Translations under genes and position numbers: made by a program | Notes under the pieces: model-generated | What the model was told of the DNA's origin: nothing | Databases searched by the model: none | The model's input: the letters and a program-made list of their open reading frames with translations, nothing else | In this document: in pieces, positions 35,646-44,313 of the stretch | How positions within the stretch are numbered: the first letter of the stretch is position 1 | Layout of the letters: every line of letters begins with the position of its first letter | DNA from: Phycisphaerales bacterium | GTDB taxonomy: Bacteria > Planctomycetota > Phycisphaerae > Phycisphaerales > SM1A02 | NCBI GenBank assembly: GCA_022446795.1 | Contig: JAKVBX010000002.1 | Location: forward strand, 195,942-259,941 | Direction of reading: 5' to 3' | DNA: 64,000 nt

Positions 35646-36179
35646 TCAGCCCGGACGAACACACCCCATCAGGATCTCGTCCTCCCACCCATGAAGCGTT
35701 GCCCGGCGATGCTTGCGGCGTCCTTCGATCGACCAACCGGCTTTCTCAAATGCACGTGCCGATCCGATGTTCGATTCATAACATCCAGCTTCCACCCGAT
35801 GGAGGGACAGCTCCTCAAAGGCATACTGAGTAAGTGCCTCTATCGCCTCGGTTGCCACTCCCTTGCCCCACCATGCGCGGTCACCAATAAGGATGCCGAT
35901 TGCGGCTCGATGGTCACCGCTGTCAATCGGGCCAAGCTTTATATTCCCGACATGTGAACCGTCCTTCACGCAGATACCAAGCAGAAGTTCCTGCTTGGAT
36001 TCATTCATCTGCTTGATGAATGATGACAGGCTCTCCAACCCGGGAGGATCATGACGAATCTCCAGGTACTGATTGACCTCGGGATCGTGCAGCCACGCAA
36101 GATACGTCTCATTCGCATCCCCTGGGGCGAGGCTCCGGAGTTCGAGCCGTGGCGTCCGAATCGGTTGTTCAATTATCAC
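35646..36179 (-). CDS. GNAT acetyltransferase, RimJ/RimL type
   Basis: 177 aa. The start TPRLELRSLAPGDANETYLAWL and the acetyl-CoA loop RAWWGKGVATEAIEAL near 100 followed by VEAGCYESNIGSARAFEKAGW near 130 define a RimJ/RimL-like GNAT domain, the same subfamily as PseH. It lies four bases after the HisF-like gene at the end of the acetamidino module (amidotransferase, hisH, hisF), so it probably acylates the same sugar. It is one of three such GNAT genes in the locus (others at 42785-43453 and 45411-45974). A ribosomal-protein acetylase is the less likely reading. Confidence 0.83.
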   Translation of the reverse strand: MIIEQPIRTPRLELRSLAPGDANETYLAWLHDPEVNQYLEIRHDPPGLESLSSFIKQMNESKQELLLGICVKDGSHVGNIKLGPIDSGDHRAAIGILIGDRAWWGKGVATEAIEALTQYAFEELSLHRVEAGCYESNIGSARAFEKAGWSIEGRRKHRRATLHGWEDEILMGCVRPG

Positions 36180-36183
36180 AGGA

Positions 36184-36942
36184 CTACCTCCGGACGTTCT
36201 TCCCGGCTGTGATCAGGTGCTGCTTGATCTTGACCAGGTTCGCATCGCTGAACACCAGCATGGCACCAACACCAATTCCATCTACGCCTGCTTCAAAGGC
36301 ATCCTCGACATGGTTGAGTGTACCGGCGCCGCCTTCAAGAATAATGGGAACCTGCACACGATCTCGAGCCTCCCTATACAGATCCAGGTCATACCCCTCG
36401 AGGGTGCCCTCTCGATCAACCGCCATCAGTCGGACTTCCCCTGCGCCCATGTCGACCGCTGTTGACATCCAGTCAAGCGGATTCCGATCCGGCACAGTCG
36501 CCCCAGATCGATGGTCGTACAGACAATAGTCTCCCGACTGATCCTTGATGACATCAACGCCGATGACCACTGCCTGGCTCCCATATTGATGAGCCAGATC
36601 CGATACGAGTTCAGGATTGTCCAGGGCGGTCGTCGTCAAGCAGATCTTGTCGGCTCCGGCATCCATGATGACAGACGCCTCGTCCCTGCCTCGTATGCCC
36701 CCCGCAACACACAGCGGCATGTGACACTCCGCTGCGACGGACTTGATGATCTGCGACTGCGGCGCCAGGCCATCCCTGGACGCATCGATATCACACACGA
36801 GCAGTTCATCCGCACCCTGGTGATTATGCGCACGAGCAGTGGTATGCGGCAGACCGGCATCACGCAGGTCCCGAAAATTCCGACCCTTCACCAGCCGGCC
36901 TTCATGAATAAGAAGAGATGGAATGAGCCTCTGAAATGGCAC
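36184..36942 (-). CDS. hisF: AglZ/HisF2-type HisF-like protein of the acetamidino module
   Basis: 252 aa (beta/alpha)8 barrel. The opening FQRLIPSLLIHEGRLVKGRNF lines up with the HisF start IPCLDV-x-x-GRVVKG, but the catalytic Asp of that motif (Asp11) is replaced by Leu, as in HisF2/AglZ proteins of sugar-amidination loci. VVIGVDVIKDQSGDY keeps the second Asp region, and GGIRGRDEASVIMDAGADK and ILEGGAGTLNHVEDAFEAGVDG are the phosphate-loop strands. It should therefore serve as the ammonia-channel partner of HisH and not as imidazole glycerol phosphate synthase. It sits between hisH (3 bases upstream) and a GNAT gene. Confidence 0.87.
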   Translation of the reverse strand: MPFQRLIPSLLIHEGRLVKGRNFRDLRDAGLPHTTARAHNHQGADELLVCDIDASRDGLAPQSQIIKSVAAECHMPLCVAGGIRGRDEASVIMDAGADKICLTTTALDNPELVSDLAHQYGSQAVVIGVDVIKDQSGDYCLYDHRSGATVPDRNPLDWMSTAVDMGAGEVRLMAVDREGTLEGYDLDLYREARDRVQVPIILEGGAGTLNHVEDAFEAGVDGIGVGAMLVFSDANLVKIKQHLITAGKNVRR

Positions 36943-36945
36943 TCG

Positions 36946-37575
36946 TCATGGACTCCAGTCGAGGAATTCCTCAAGAAGCCGTTGCCCGGCAATCTGGCTC
37001 TTCTCAGGATGAAACTGGGTTGCGATGATGTTCTCACGACCAACTGCGGCGACAAGCGAACCGTGATAGTCGAATGTCGCTGCGACATCCGCTTCGCGAG
37101 CCGGCCTGAACACGAACGAATGTGAGAAATAGAACTCACTTCGCTGCGACAACCCGGCCTTGATGACCGGTGAATTCGAAACACCGCAAACGCTGCTCCA
37201 CCCGGTATGCGGAACCTGGCAACGCTCGCCGACCGCTTCCGACAAGTGAACCACTGACCCTGGTATCCAACCAAGACCATCATGCTCACCAAACTCATGC
37301 AGCTTGTCGGCAAGCAACTGCATGCCCAGGCAGATTCCCAGGAATGGCACGCCGCGATCCAGAACGGCTTCGTGCAGGGCCTGGTCCAGACCACTGGATC
37401 GCAAGCGATCAACAGCCTGCCCTGCCGCACCGACCCCGGGAAGGATCAGCCGCTCACAGGATTGGATCTGCTCAGGTGTCGCAACCCGGATCGTCTCGGC
37501 ACCGATATACGAGAGGATGTTCTCTACCGATGCGATGTTCCCCGCGCCATAGTCGACGATCCCGACTTCGGTCAT
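36946..37575 (-). CDS. hisH: HisH-type glutamine amidotransferase of the acetamidino module
   Basis: 209 aa from ATG 37575 (MTEVGIVDYGAGNIASV), overlapping the stop of the amidotransferase gene as ATGA. The class I glutaminase triad is present: Cys in FLGICLGMQLLAD near 82, and His and Glu in ATQFHPEKSQIAG near 185-190. LPGVGAAGQAVDRL near 54 is the oxyanion-strand region. HisH releases ammonia from glutamine. The absence of other his genes and the coupling to a WbpG-like amidotransferase and a HisF without its first catalytic Asp show that the ammonia feeds sugar amidination. Confidence 0.9.
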   Translation of the reverse strand: MTEVGIVDYGAGNIASVENILSYIGAETIRVATPEQIQSCERLILPGVGAAGQAVDRLRSSGLDQALHEAVLDRGVPFLGICLGMQLLADKLHEFGEHDGLGWIPGSVVHLSEAVGERCQVPHTGWSSVCGVSNSPVIKAGLSQRSEFYFSHSFVFRPAREADVAATFDYHGSLVAAVGRENIIATQFHPEKSQIAGQRLLEEFLDWSP

Positions 37576-38810
37576 TCGCTCGCCGCTCTCGGACTGTCCG
37601 GGCAAACCACGCCCCTGAAGTCATCCATGCCATCGAGTTTGACATCCATGGACTCAATCGAATCGGCATCCGGCATGCAGTGTGGATCCACAACATGCCT
37701 GCCAACGATCTCCATGAATCTCGCTTCGCTGATACCCAGGATATCCAGGAAGAGATCAAGCGATGGCGGTCGCTTGCCGTCGTAGGCTTGCATCAACTCC
37801 AACCCGCGATCACGATCAATACGGCCATTACGAATGTCAATGGAGACCAGGTGAGAGGTTCGCCCATATCCTCGCTTGAGGTACTTGATGTAGTCCCGCA
37901 CCCCCTGCATGTAACACTCGATCTTTTCGTATTCGTAGCCAGGTGGAACACCTTCTACGACATCGCCCTTCCAGTCGAGCTCATCCTGGATGATCTCCGT
38001 CTGCTTCCGAACGTCCCATGGAATGTAATACCCCAGGAACACCGAACTCACACGGGCCTTGCGCAATTCAGATGTCGGCGGATATGTAAATGGCTTGAGA
38101 TCTCGCAAATCAACCGGATAGTCCGAGATCGTGTCGTCCATCATCCCCAGCATGTCCTCGGCGTTGATGCCGAGATTGACGACACGATTGAACCGCCGTT
38201 CGTCCGCCAGTTCCTCTTCGTCGTAGCTATAAAAGGACGAGTACTCGGAAGTCGGCTCGCCCCACACCACCAAGGGCACCTGCTGCTGCAAGGCGACCCG
38301 CATCGGGTACGAGAAGATCCCCGTATGGCAATGCCAGCAGAAATCGCCGCGGCGAACCAGCGATTCGTACATGAGCTTCCGGACAACCTGCCAGTTCGGC
38401 GTGAATTCGAGCACATCGACACCCAGCCGTCTGAACGCCAGCTCGCAGTTCTCACGCAACTGGGGCCTGAAGAAGCCGTGGTTGAACCGAACAACAAGTG
38501 GCTTGAGTTTCAGTTCCTTGACGATGTACCAGAGCGTGAACGTGGAATCCTTGCCCCCCGAGAACGGGACGATGCAATCATGATCGTACTTCCCTCGATA
38601 CCGGTTGATCAGCTCATCAAGCTGCTCGCGGCGCTCTGTCCAATCGATCGACTCTCGCTTGTAGTCGATCTGCTTGCAGACAGAGCAGGCACCATCGGAA
38701 TCAAAGGCAAGGGACTCCGCCGTGACCGGGGTCACGCATCGGGAGCAGAGCGAAAGCGATGATTCCCCATCCTCGCCGCGTCCATGATGAACATCATCTT
38801 GCTTCGCCAT
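37572..38810 (-). CDS. wbpG: N-acetyl sugar amidotransferase (WbpG/PseA-like)
   Basis: 412 aa. A Cys-rich start CSRCVTPVTAESLAFDSDGACSVC (about 22-45, probable zinc site), the PP-loop PFSGGKDSTFTLWYIVKEL near 82 for ATP, FCWHCHTGIFSYPMRVALQQ near 158 with further paired cysteines, and WGEPTSEYSSFYSY near 187 are characteristic of the N-acetyl sugar amidotransferase family. It activates an N-acetyl group with ATP and converts it to acetamidino using ammonia from HisH/HisF. Homologues act on ManNAc3NAcA (WbpG) or on pseudaminic or legionaminic acid (PseA). The nearby pse genes favour the latter. It heads the operon reaching the GNAT gene at 35646. Confidence 0.88.
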   Translation of the reverse strand: MAKQDDVHHGRGEDGESSLSLCSRCVTPVTAESLAFDSDGACSVCKQIDYKRESIDWTERREQLDELINRYRGKYDHDCIVPFSGGKDSTFTLWYIVKELKLKPLVVRFNHGFFRPQLRENCELAFRRLGVDVLEFTPNWQVVRKLMYESLVRRGDFCWHCHTGIFSYPMRVALQQQVPLVVWGEPTSEYSSFYSYDEEELADERRFNRVVNLGINAEDMLGMMDDTISDYPVDLRDLKPFTYPPTSELRKARVSSVFLGYYIPWDVRKQTEIIQDELDWKGDVVEGVPPGYEYEKIECYMQGVRDYIKYLKRGYGRTSHLVSIDIRNGRIDRDRGLELMQAYDGKRPPSLDLFLDILGISEARFMEIVGRHVVDPHCMPDADSIESMDVKLDGMDDFRGVVCPDSPRAASE

Positions 38811-39107
38811 AACCGAGAAGGCTATCGAGGGACGTACCCGGGGTCAACATCAAATCTGCCGCCACCACCAAGATCCAAGCTGCAACGGTGACGAAAAAGT
38901 CCACCTCAAGCGCCTGCACTCCGGAAGACACCATGGCAGTCTTGCACACTCCGAACTCGCCATCCCTGGCGGATCCAGGCCATCCACGGGGGACGAATCA
39001 CAGGGCAAGAGCTCAATCGCGATCCGAACAGCCGACTCCTGTCCGAGGCTGGTAGATTACGAATCACCTGGTCCTGTTCCGTTACCCAGTACGTTCGACA
39101 CCCACTC
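38811..39107. promoter_or_regulatory. Divergent intergenic region
   Basis: 297 bases between the divergent amidotransferase and Gfo/Idh genes, so it must hold promoters for both. A possible plus-strand -10 TAGATT lies at 39053-39058. No clear ribosome binding site, hairpin terminator or credible small gene was found. Confidence 0.3.
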
Positions 39108-40148
39108 ATGCCACAGGAAAACCACCATCACGGCCAGCGCCTGCGAGCAGGCATCATCGGATGCGGAGCCATCGGCTCACTGCTCGATGAGGATGATCTC
39201 ACGCTCGCCCTGTCCCATGCCGGGGCCTGTGCGGCCACGCCCGGGGTGGAACTCACTGCAATCTGCGATACCAGCGAAGAACGACTGCAGCGGTGCGGTG
39301 ATGTCCGACAGGTGCAGCAGCAGTACGTCAGTTTCCAGGAAATGCTTGGCAGCGAGAAGCTGGACTTGGTGAGCATCTGCACACCCGTATCGCAGAGACT
39401 TGAGATCATCGAAGCGGCCGTGAACGCACAGGTCAAGGTCATCATCTGCGAAAAGCCACTGGCCTCGTCCACCAGCGAAGGGCAGGCCATCGCTGAACTC
39501 ATCAATGGCTCGCAGACCGAACTGGTGCTCAATTTCCAACGCCGATGGGATGCCGGGATACAGGAAGCCGCACAGCTCGTGCGGAGCGGAGAGATTGGCG
39601 ACATCCACCGGGGGTTTGCAATCTATGAAAAGGGACTTGCCCACAATGGCTCGCACCTCATTGACCTGATGAATCTGTTGCTTGGCCCCCCCTCTGGCTT
39701 GCGGGCGATTCCTGACTCCACCATGCAACCCGCGGATCAGGCGACGCCGACGTTTGATGCTGAGTTTCGGTACGACAACAACGACCGCACGGCCTTGGTC
39801 TATGTCTCATCACTGGATCACTCGCGATACAGCATTTTCGAATTGCAACTACTCGGCACCCTTGGCAGAATCGTGCTATCCAACGGCGGCCAGGATGTCA
39901 CCGTGTACAAGGTGGTCGAAGACAGCACCTACGCGGGCTACAAGGCGCTCTCGCCAGCCCGACAACTCCATACCACTTTCGGAGAGCACCTCAAGCTCGT
40001 CATGCAAACTGCTGCTGATATCGCCAACGGCACAACGGAGCCATCCCCATGTGGGCTCAAGGAAGGTCTTGAGAACCTCGCCCTGGTAGACCGGCTTCTC
40101 AAGAGCCATGCGAGCCAGGACCCCGCATCGATGGAACACGGGCCATGA
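39108..40148 (+). CDS. Gfo/Idh/MocA family oxidoreductase (1)
   Basis: 346 aa. NAD(P)-binding start RAGIIGCGAIGSLLDED near 13, then the EKPLASSTSEGQAIAEL motif near 120 with the family's catalytic-type lysine (EKP), and a C-terminal sheet domain (NFQRRWDAGIQEAAQL). The first gene of a four-gene plus-strand operon with a DegT aminotransferase, an unassigned GT-B-like protein and a GNAT enzyme. The combination of oxidoreductase, aminotransferase and acetyltransferase suggests oxidation of a sugar hydroxyl to a ketone, transamination and N-acetylation, as WbpB, WbpE and WbpD do at C3. The actual sugar is not known. Confidence 0.87.
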   Translation: MPQENHHHGQRLRAGIIGCGAIGSLLDEDDLTLALSHAGACAATPGVELTAICDTSEERLQRCGDVRQVQQQYVSFQEMLGSEKLDLVSICTPVSQRLEIIEAAVNAQVKVIICEKPLASSTSEGQAIAELINGSQTELVLNFQRRWDAGIQEAAQLVRSGEIGDIHRGFAIYEKGLAHNGSHLIDLMNLLLGPPSGLRAIPDSTMQPADQATPTFDAEFRYDNNDRTALVYVSSLDHSRYSIFELQLLGTLGRIVLSNGGQDVTVYKVVEDSTYAGYKALSPARQLHTTFGEHLKLVMQTAADIANGTTEPSPCGLKEGLENLALVDRLLKSHASQDPASMEHGP

Positions 40149-40260
40149 CTTCCTTCGGCCTTTCCACTACGGCAGTGCAGCGCAGGTCTCACCAGCTGGA
40201 GACAGGCGATCCCCAATACGCTCCTGACAGGCAACTACCACACCAAGGACCCGCGGAACC

Positions 40261-41601
40261 ATGAATACTGATGCGATGCCTGCCATCCTGGGTGGAACGC
40301 CAGTTCGCAGCCAACCATTTCCTGATCGCCGCACGATCGGAAAGGAAGAGACAGAAGCCGTCCTGCGCGTATTGGAGTCCGACTGCCTCTCCGCCTTCAT
40401 CGGCGGCGCCGGCGAGTACTTCAATGGCGGGCGAGAGGTCCGCGCATTCGAACAACAATGGGCGGAGCGAGAGGGATTCAAGCACGCTATCAGCGTCAAC
40501 TCGTGGACCAGTGGACTGATCATCGCCTGTGGATCGGTCGGGATCCAGCCTGGCGACGAAGTCATTGTCCCGCCCTACACCATGTCCGCCTCCGCCACCG
40601 CTCCCATGTTCTACGGAGGCATACCGGTCTTTGCCGACGTCGACCCAACCACGTTCTGTCTCGATCCTGATTCCGTTGCGTCATGCATCACGGAACGAAC
40701 CAAGGCCATCATGGTGGTCCACCTGTTCGGTCGCTGTGCGCCAATGGACGAGATCCTGGCATTGGCAAGACAGCATGACATCAAGGTCATCGAGGATGCC
40801 GCCCAGGCCCCGGGCGTCTATGACGGCGACCGAGCCGTCGGCGCCATTGGTGACGTGGGTGGATTTTCGCTGAACTACCATAAGCACATTCACACCGGTG
40901 AAGGTGGAATGCTGGTCACGAATGATGATGCCATCGCCGAAAAGTGTCGACTGATACGAAATCATGGCGAGAACGTTCATGATGAGAAGGAAGTGGATGA
41001 TCCAGTCAACATCATCGGCGGCAACTATCGACTCACCGAGTTGCAGGCGGCTATCGGCATCGAACAGTTGAAGAGACTTGACGACATTCTTGACACCCGA
41101 AATGAGTTGGCACACCATTTCGCCTCACGACTCAATCGCGTGCCGGGCCTCTCGGCGACCATACCGCAGGGGCGCCGGTCGCACGCCTACTACATCTTTC
41201 CGTTCCTGTATGACGCCGACCAGGTTGGACTCTCCCGTGATCAATTCGTACAGGCCGTGCATGCCGAATTGCCACAGGCAACAGACTTCGAATCAACACC
41301 ACTTGAGCAGGGCTACGTCCGGCCGCTGTACCTCAGCAGGATCTACCAGGACAAGTGTGGATTCGGCCCCCAAGGGCAACCGTGGGCCTATCAACCAGAT
41401 GTTGACTACTGCTACGAGAAGGGCATCTGCCCCGTTACCGAAGATCTGCACGAACGAAAGATGCTCCTGTCTCCGTTGATTCGCGAGCCCCTGTCAACGA
41501 GCGATATTGATGATCTGGCCGACGCCATTGATCGAGTCGCCTCCCACGCGCCGGAGATCCGGGACGCCTTGGAGAACTCGGCCAAGCCAGCCAGCATGTG
41601 A
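40261..41601 (+). CDS. DegT/DnrJ/EryC1 aminotransferase (2)
   Basis: 446 aa, longer than the other two DegT enzymes in the window. An AAGGA-like site precedes the ATG. PAILGGTPVRSQPFPDRRTIG at the N-terminus resembles the branch of AHBA-synthase-like and StrS aminotransferases. The cofactor-binding Asp is in KVIEDAAQAPGVYDG near 178 and the PLP lysine in FSLNYHKHIHTGEGGM near 210, so the enzyme looks active. It follows the oxidoreductase by 112 bases and overlaps the next gene by four (GTGA). It probably aminates the ketosugar made by the upstream oxidoreductase. Confidence 0.87.
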   Translation: MNTDAMPAILGGTPVRSQPFPDRRTIGKEETEAVLRVLESDCLSAFIGGAGEYFNGGREVRAFEQQWAEREGFKHAISVNSWTSGLIIACGSVGIQPGDEVIVPPYTMSASATAPMFYGGIPVFADVDPTTFCLDPDSVASCITERTKAIMVVHLFGRCAPMDEILALARQHDIKVIEDAAQAPGVYDGDRAVGAIGDVGGFSLNYHKHIHTGEGGMLVTNDDAIAEKCRLIRNHGENVHDEKEVDDPVNIIGGNYRLTELQAAIGIEQLKRLDDILDTRNELAHHFASRLNRVPGLSATIPQGRRSHAYYIFPFLYDADQVGLSRDQFVQAVHAELPQATDFESTPLEQGYVRPLYLSRIYQDKCGFGPQGQPWAYQPDVDYCYEKGICPVTEDLHERKMLLSPLIREPLSTSDIDDLADAIDRVASHAPEIRDALENSAKPASM

Positions 41602-42788
41602 CACCCTGGATGACGGAACCGCGGGATTTCATCTTGACCCAGGAAAACAGCCGCAACCAGCAGTATCACATCGCGGTCGTATCGCGGACGACCGGATGCG
41701 CCAATGCCCTCGCACCCACCATGGCGCTACTGCAGGATCTCGGGCACCAGGTGAACATCCTGGCCTTCCCACCATCCTGGAAATCACTGGATGACGCCGG
41801 ACTCCACTACGAGAAAATCCACAGCGCCCATGACGGCATCGAGATCCTGGAGCGACTCGAGCACCTGGATCTCCTGCTCAGCGGCACCTCAGAGGAAGCT
41901 GACGAAGACGGAATACTCTGGAGATGGGCAGAAGCGCATGGCATTTCGACCATGGCATTCCTCGACAGCTGGGCCAACTATTCCATGCGATTCACTACCC
42001 CGGGATCGAACAGGCCCCTTGATCTTCTGCCGGATTGCGTTGCCGTACCCGATTCGGCCGCCCGCACACGCATGACCGAAGCTGGCTGTCCTGCCGACCG
42101 AATTGTCGTCACAGGCAACCCGGCGTTTGACGCATGGCCAAACCTCGGACAGGAGATCGGCAAGACATGGCGAGAGTCGATTCTGCAGCCGGGCGAGACG
42201 ATCGTGATCACCTTCGTCATGGAAGTCCTGCGCGAGTACTACGGCGATGACCCCGACTCTCCAACCTACCTGGGCTACACCGAAGACGATGCCCTGGCGA
42301 CTGCCATGAAGGCTGTTTCTGACTTGTCAGAACAGCTTTGCCAGCCCATCCTGTTCGCTATTGCCCCATATCCAGGAGAAGATTCTCGGAAACTCGAGAC
42401 AATGGTAAACTCCATTGTGAGCAACGCTGAGCTGCAACATGACTCGTTCCGGGCAGTCGTTCTCCATGATCACGACAGGTACGCCATCGTCTCCGGCTCC
42501 GACATCGTGACGGGAATGATCTCGACACTGCTTTACGAGGCCAGCCTCACAGACGTACCTGTGATCAGCATCCAACCACGACGACGTTTCCCGAATGACT
42601 TGACAGACCTTCACCCAGAGATTGTCGTGACGACAGAACAAGAGGCCATGTTCCAGGCAATGAAAGCGGCCTTGGAATCGACACGCGAAAGCGAGCGACA
42701 CGACAGCTCGAATAGCAGCAGCCTCGACGCCACCAGGACACTTGCCTCCAGCATCATCAGTCGAATCGGACGAGATCAGAATTCATGA
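41598..42788 (+). CDS. Unassigned GT-B-like protein
   Basis: 396 aa from GTG 41598, overlapping the aminotransferase stop; ATG 41610 is an alternative. Not assigned to a named family. The N-terminal half shows a Rossmann-type alternation (HIAVVSRTTGCANALAPTM, LLLSGTSEEADEDG, STMAFLDSWANYSMRF), then PDCVAVPDSAARTRMTEAGCPADRIVVTGNPAFDAW near 150-185, which resembles the hinge of LpxB, UDP-GlcNAc 2-epimerase-like and related GT-B proteins. The C-terminal half has SGSDIVTGMISTLLYEASLTDVPVISIQ near 300-327, like a GT-B donor site. It overlaps the GNAT gene (ATGA). A glycosyltransferase or nucleotide-sugar hydrolase/epimerase are the candidates. Confidence 0.7.
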   Translation: MTPWMTEPRDFILTQENSRNQQYHIAVVSRTTGCANALAPTMALLQDLGHQVNILAFPPSWKSLDDAGLHYEKIHSAHDGIEILERLEHLDLLLSGTSEEADEDGILWRWAEAHGISTMAFLDSWANYSMRFTTPGSNRPLDLLPDCVAVPDSAARTRMTEAGCPADRIVVTGNPAFDAWPNLGQEIGKTWRESILQPGETIVITFVMEVLREYYGDDPDSPTYLGYTEDDALATAMKAVSDLSEQLCQPILFAIAPYPGEDSRKLETMVNSIVSNAELQHDSFRAVVLHDHDRYAIVSGSDIVTGMISTLLYEASLTDVPVISIQPRRRFPNDLTDLHPEIVVTTEQEAMFQAMKAALESTRESERHDSSNSSSLDATRTLASSIISRIGRDQNS

Positions 42789-43453
42789 AGACCAAATCTC
42801 ATATCGACAACCGGCCGGAAGATCCCGGCCGCACGGTGACGGCCAATGAGAGCAGCAACAGTTGCTCCTGGTTCCTGGAGGGTCAACTCACCCGGCTGCG
42901 AGGCATGCATGAGAATGATCTACCAGCCCTGGTTCGCTGGCTTGATGACCACCGAGTCACCCGATACCTGGCCCGAGGCACCTATCCGGCAAGCTTGAGC
43001 GGCGCTCATGGTGAACACCAGTCGATGCAGGCAAGTTCGAAGGATGTCGAACTGGCTGTTACTGATGCCGAATCAGGAGCCTGCATCGGCGTCACTGGCC
43101 TCCATGAGTTGGAGTGGATTGCCAGGCATGCGGAGTTCCGGATTCTCATCGGCGAACCCACGGCCTGGGGCCGAGGCATCGGCACAGAAGTCTGCCAGCT
43201 CATGTGCTGCTATGGATTCGAGGTTCTGAATCTCAACAAGATCTACCTGGGCGCTTCCGAGGCGAACCGCGGAGCCGTCAGGTCATATGAGAAGTCAGGC
43301 TTTCGAGCCGAGGGCATCTTGAGACAAGAGGTCTATCGAAACAGCACGTACTACGATGTCGTACGAATGAGCCTGCTGCGACATGAGTACGAGGACGTAC
43401 TGCCCTCCTGGACGATTGCCGACAAGATCGCCGAGCTGTTCCCGAGAGGTTGA
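42785..43453 (+). CDS. GNAT acetyltransferase, RimJ/RimL type (2)
   Basis: 222 aa. About 30 polar residues precede the GNAT domain (FLEGQLTRLRGMHENDLPALVRWL). Acetyl-CoA loop EPTAWGRGIGTEVCQLMCCY near 118 and GASEANRGAVRSYEKSGFRAEG near 157 are conserved. Last gene of the plus-strand operon; it overlaps the previous stop by ATGA. It converges with the minus-strand pse operon after 15 bases with no terminator visible. By context it N-acetylates the amino sugar made by the upstream oxidoreductase and aminotransferase. Confidence 0.83.
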   Translation: MKTKSHIDNRPEDPGRTVTANESSNSCSWFLEGQLTRLRGMHENDLPALVRWLDDHRVTRYLARGTYPASLSGAHGEHQSMQASSKDVELAVTDAESGACIGVTGLHELEWIARHAEFRILIGEPTAWGRGIGTEVCQLMCCYGFEVLNLNKIYLGASEANRGAVRSYEKSGFRAEGILRQEVYRNSTYYDVVRMSLLRHEYEDVLPSWTIADKIAELFPRG

Positions 43454-43468
43454 GCCAGTCCCGCCGGT

Positions 43469-44260
43469 CTACTCGCCCATCTCCTCAAGCTTCGACAGGT
43501 ATTCCGCGTTCCTCGCCTGGCCCTGGTCCAATGCCAGGAGAACGGGCTCCTGTTCAAGCAGATCGACAATCGGGTGAAAATCGGCAGCCGCGGCCATGTC
43601 CTTTCCGTGCTCGAGCCGATCGTAGATTGCCCTGGCCAACTCAAGATCCTCCGGATAGTCAATGGTCAGGTTGAACTTGGAGTAATCCGCATCCGCTTCA
43701 ACCGAACCTACCGCAAAGCTGGATGTGTTGGCCTGGAGATAATCCGCAGGAAACTCACGATAGAAGGGGTCATCCGACTCGGTGCGAATTCTCTCGAGGG
43801 TCGTCACCCGGTAGACCTCAAGGTCCAGGCCCCCTGGAAAGGTCCTCCGGGTGGGCGAGAAGGTCGCGCAGTAGTCCAGTCCATCATCTCGAAGCCGTCG
43901 CACGGCCATGTCAATGACTGCGGGATCGACAAATGGGCAGTCGCCCCAGATACGCACGATGACATCGGCATTGAATCGCAACGCCGCATCGTGAAAACGA
44001 ACAACCAGGTCATCCGTACTGCCCTGGAAAGCACCGATGCCCATGCGATCGAGTTGCTGAAGCATGGGGGCCTCCCCCGCCGCTTCAGTGGTCACGACAA
44101 CCGATTCCGTGACGGTCTCCGCCAAGGCAACTCGCCGGCAGATCCTGGCAACCAGGGGACACCCTCCGATCTCCAGGAGCGCCTTGCCTGGCAGGCGCGA
44201 CGATCCCATGCGAGATTGGATCATGCCTACGACGCGCGGCTCGCTGTTACCAGGTTTCAT
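43469..44260 (-). CDS. SpsF-like cytidylyltransferase family protein
   Basis: 263 aa. VVGMIQSRMGSSRLPGKAL near 10-28 is the nucleotide-binding start of the CMP-KDO synthetase-like/SpsF family, with the conserved RxGSxRLPGK pattern. VRIWGDCPFVDPAVID near 105 holds the metal-binding Asp, and YCATFSPTRRTFPGGLDLEV follows. It is a second nucleotidyltransferase in the pse operon besides PseF, and comes last, 53 bases after pseI. It may activate a different nonulosonate or acid sugar with CMP. Genes of this family often travel with NeuB-like synthases and class III aminotransferases. Confidence 0.82.
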   Translation of the reverse strand: MKPGNSEPRVVGMIQSRMGSSRLPGKALLEIGGCPLVARICRRVALAETVTESVVVTTEAAGEAPMLQQLDRMGIGAFQGSTDDLVVRFHDAALRFNADVIVRIWGDCPFVDPAVIDMAVRRLRDDGLDYCATFSPTRRTFPGGLDLEVYRVTTLERIRTESDDPFYREFPADYLQANTSSFAVGSVEADADYSKFNLTIDYPEDLELARAIYDRLEHGKDMAAAADFHPIVDLLEQEPVLLALDQGQARNAEYLSKLEEMGE

Positions 44261-44313
44261 GCTCTATGTTCCATGCCATGTTCCACGAAAGTCCCGCGAA
44301 GGTCCGCGACGAT

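Noticed and set aside
36184..37575. hisH and hisF as histidine biosynthesis genes
   Set aside because: They are coupled to a WbpG-like amidotransferase and a GNAT gene, no other his gene is near, and HisF lacks its first catalytic Asp.
38906..39109. 67-residue minus-strand reading frame in the divergent gap
   Set aside because: No ribosome binding site, low-complexity basic composition, and it spans the promoter region of the plus-strand gene.
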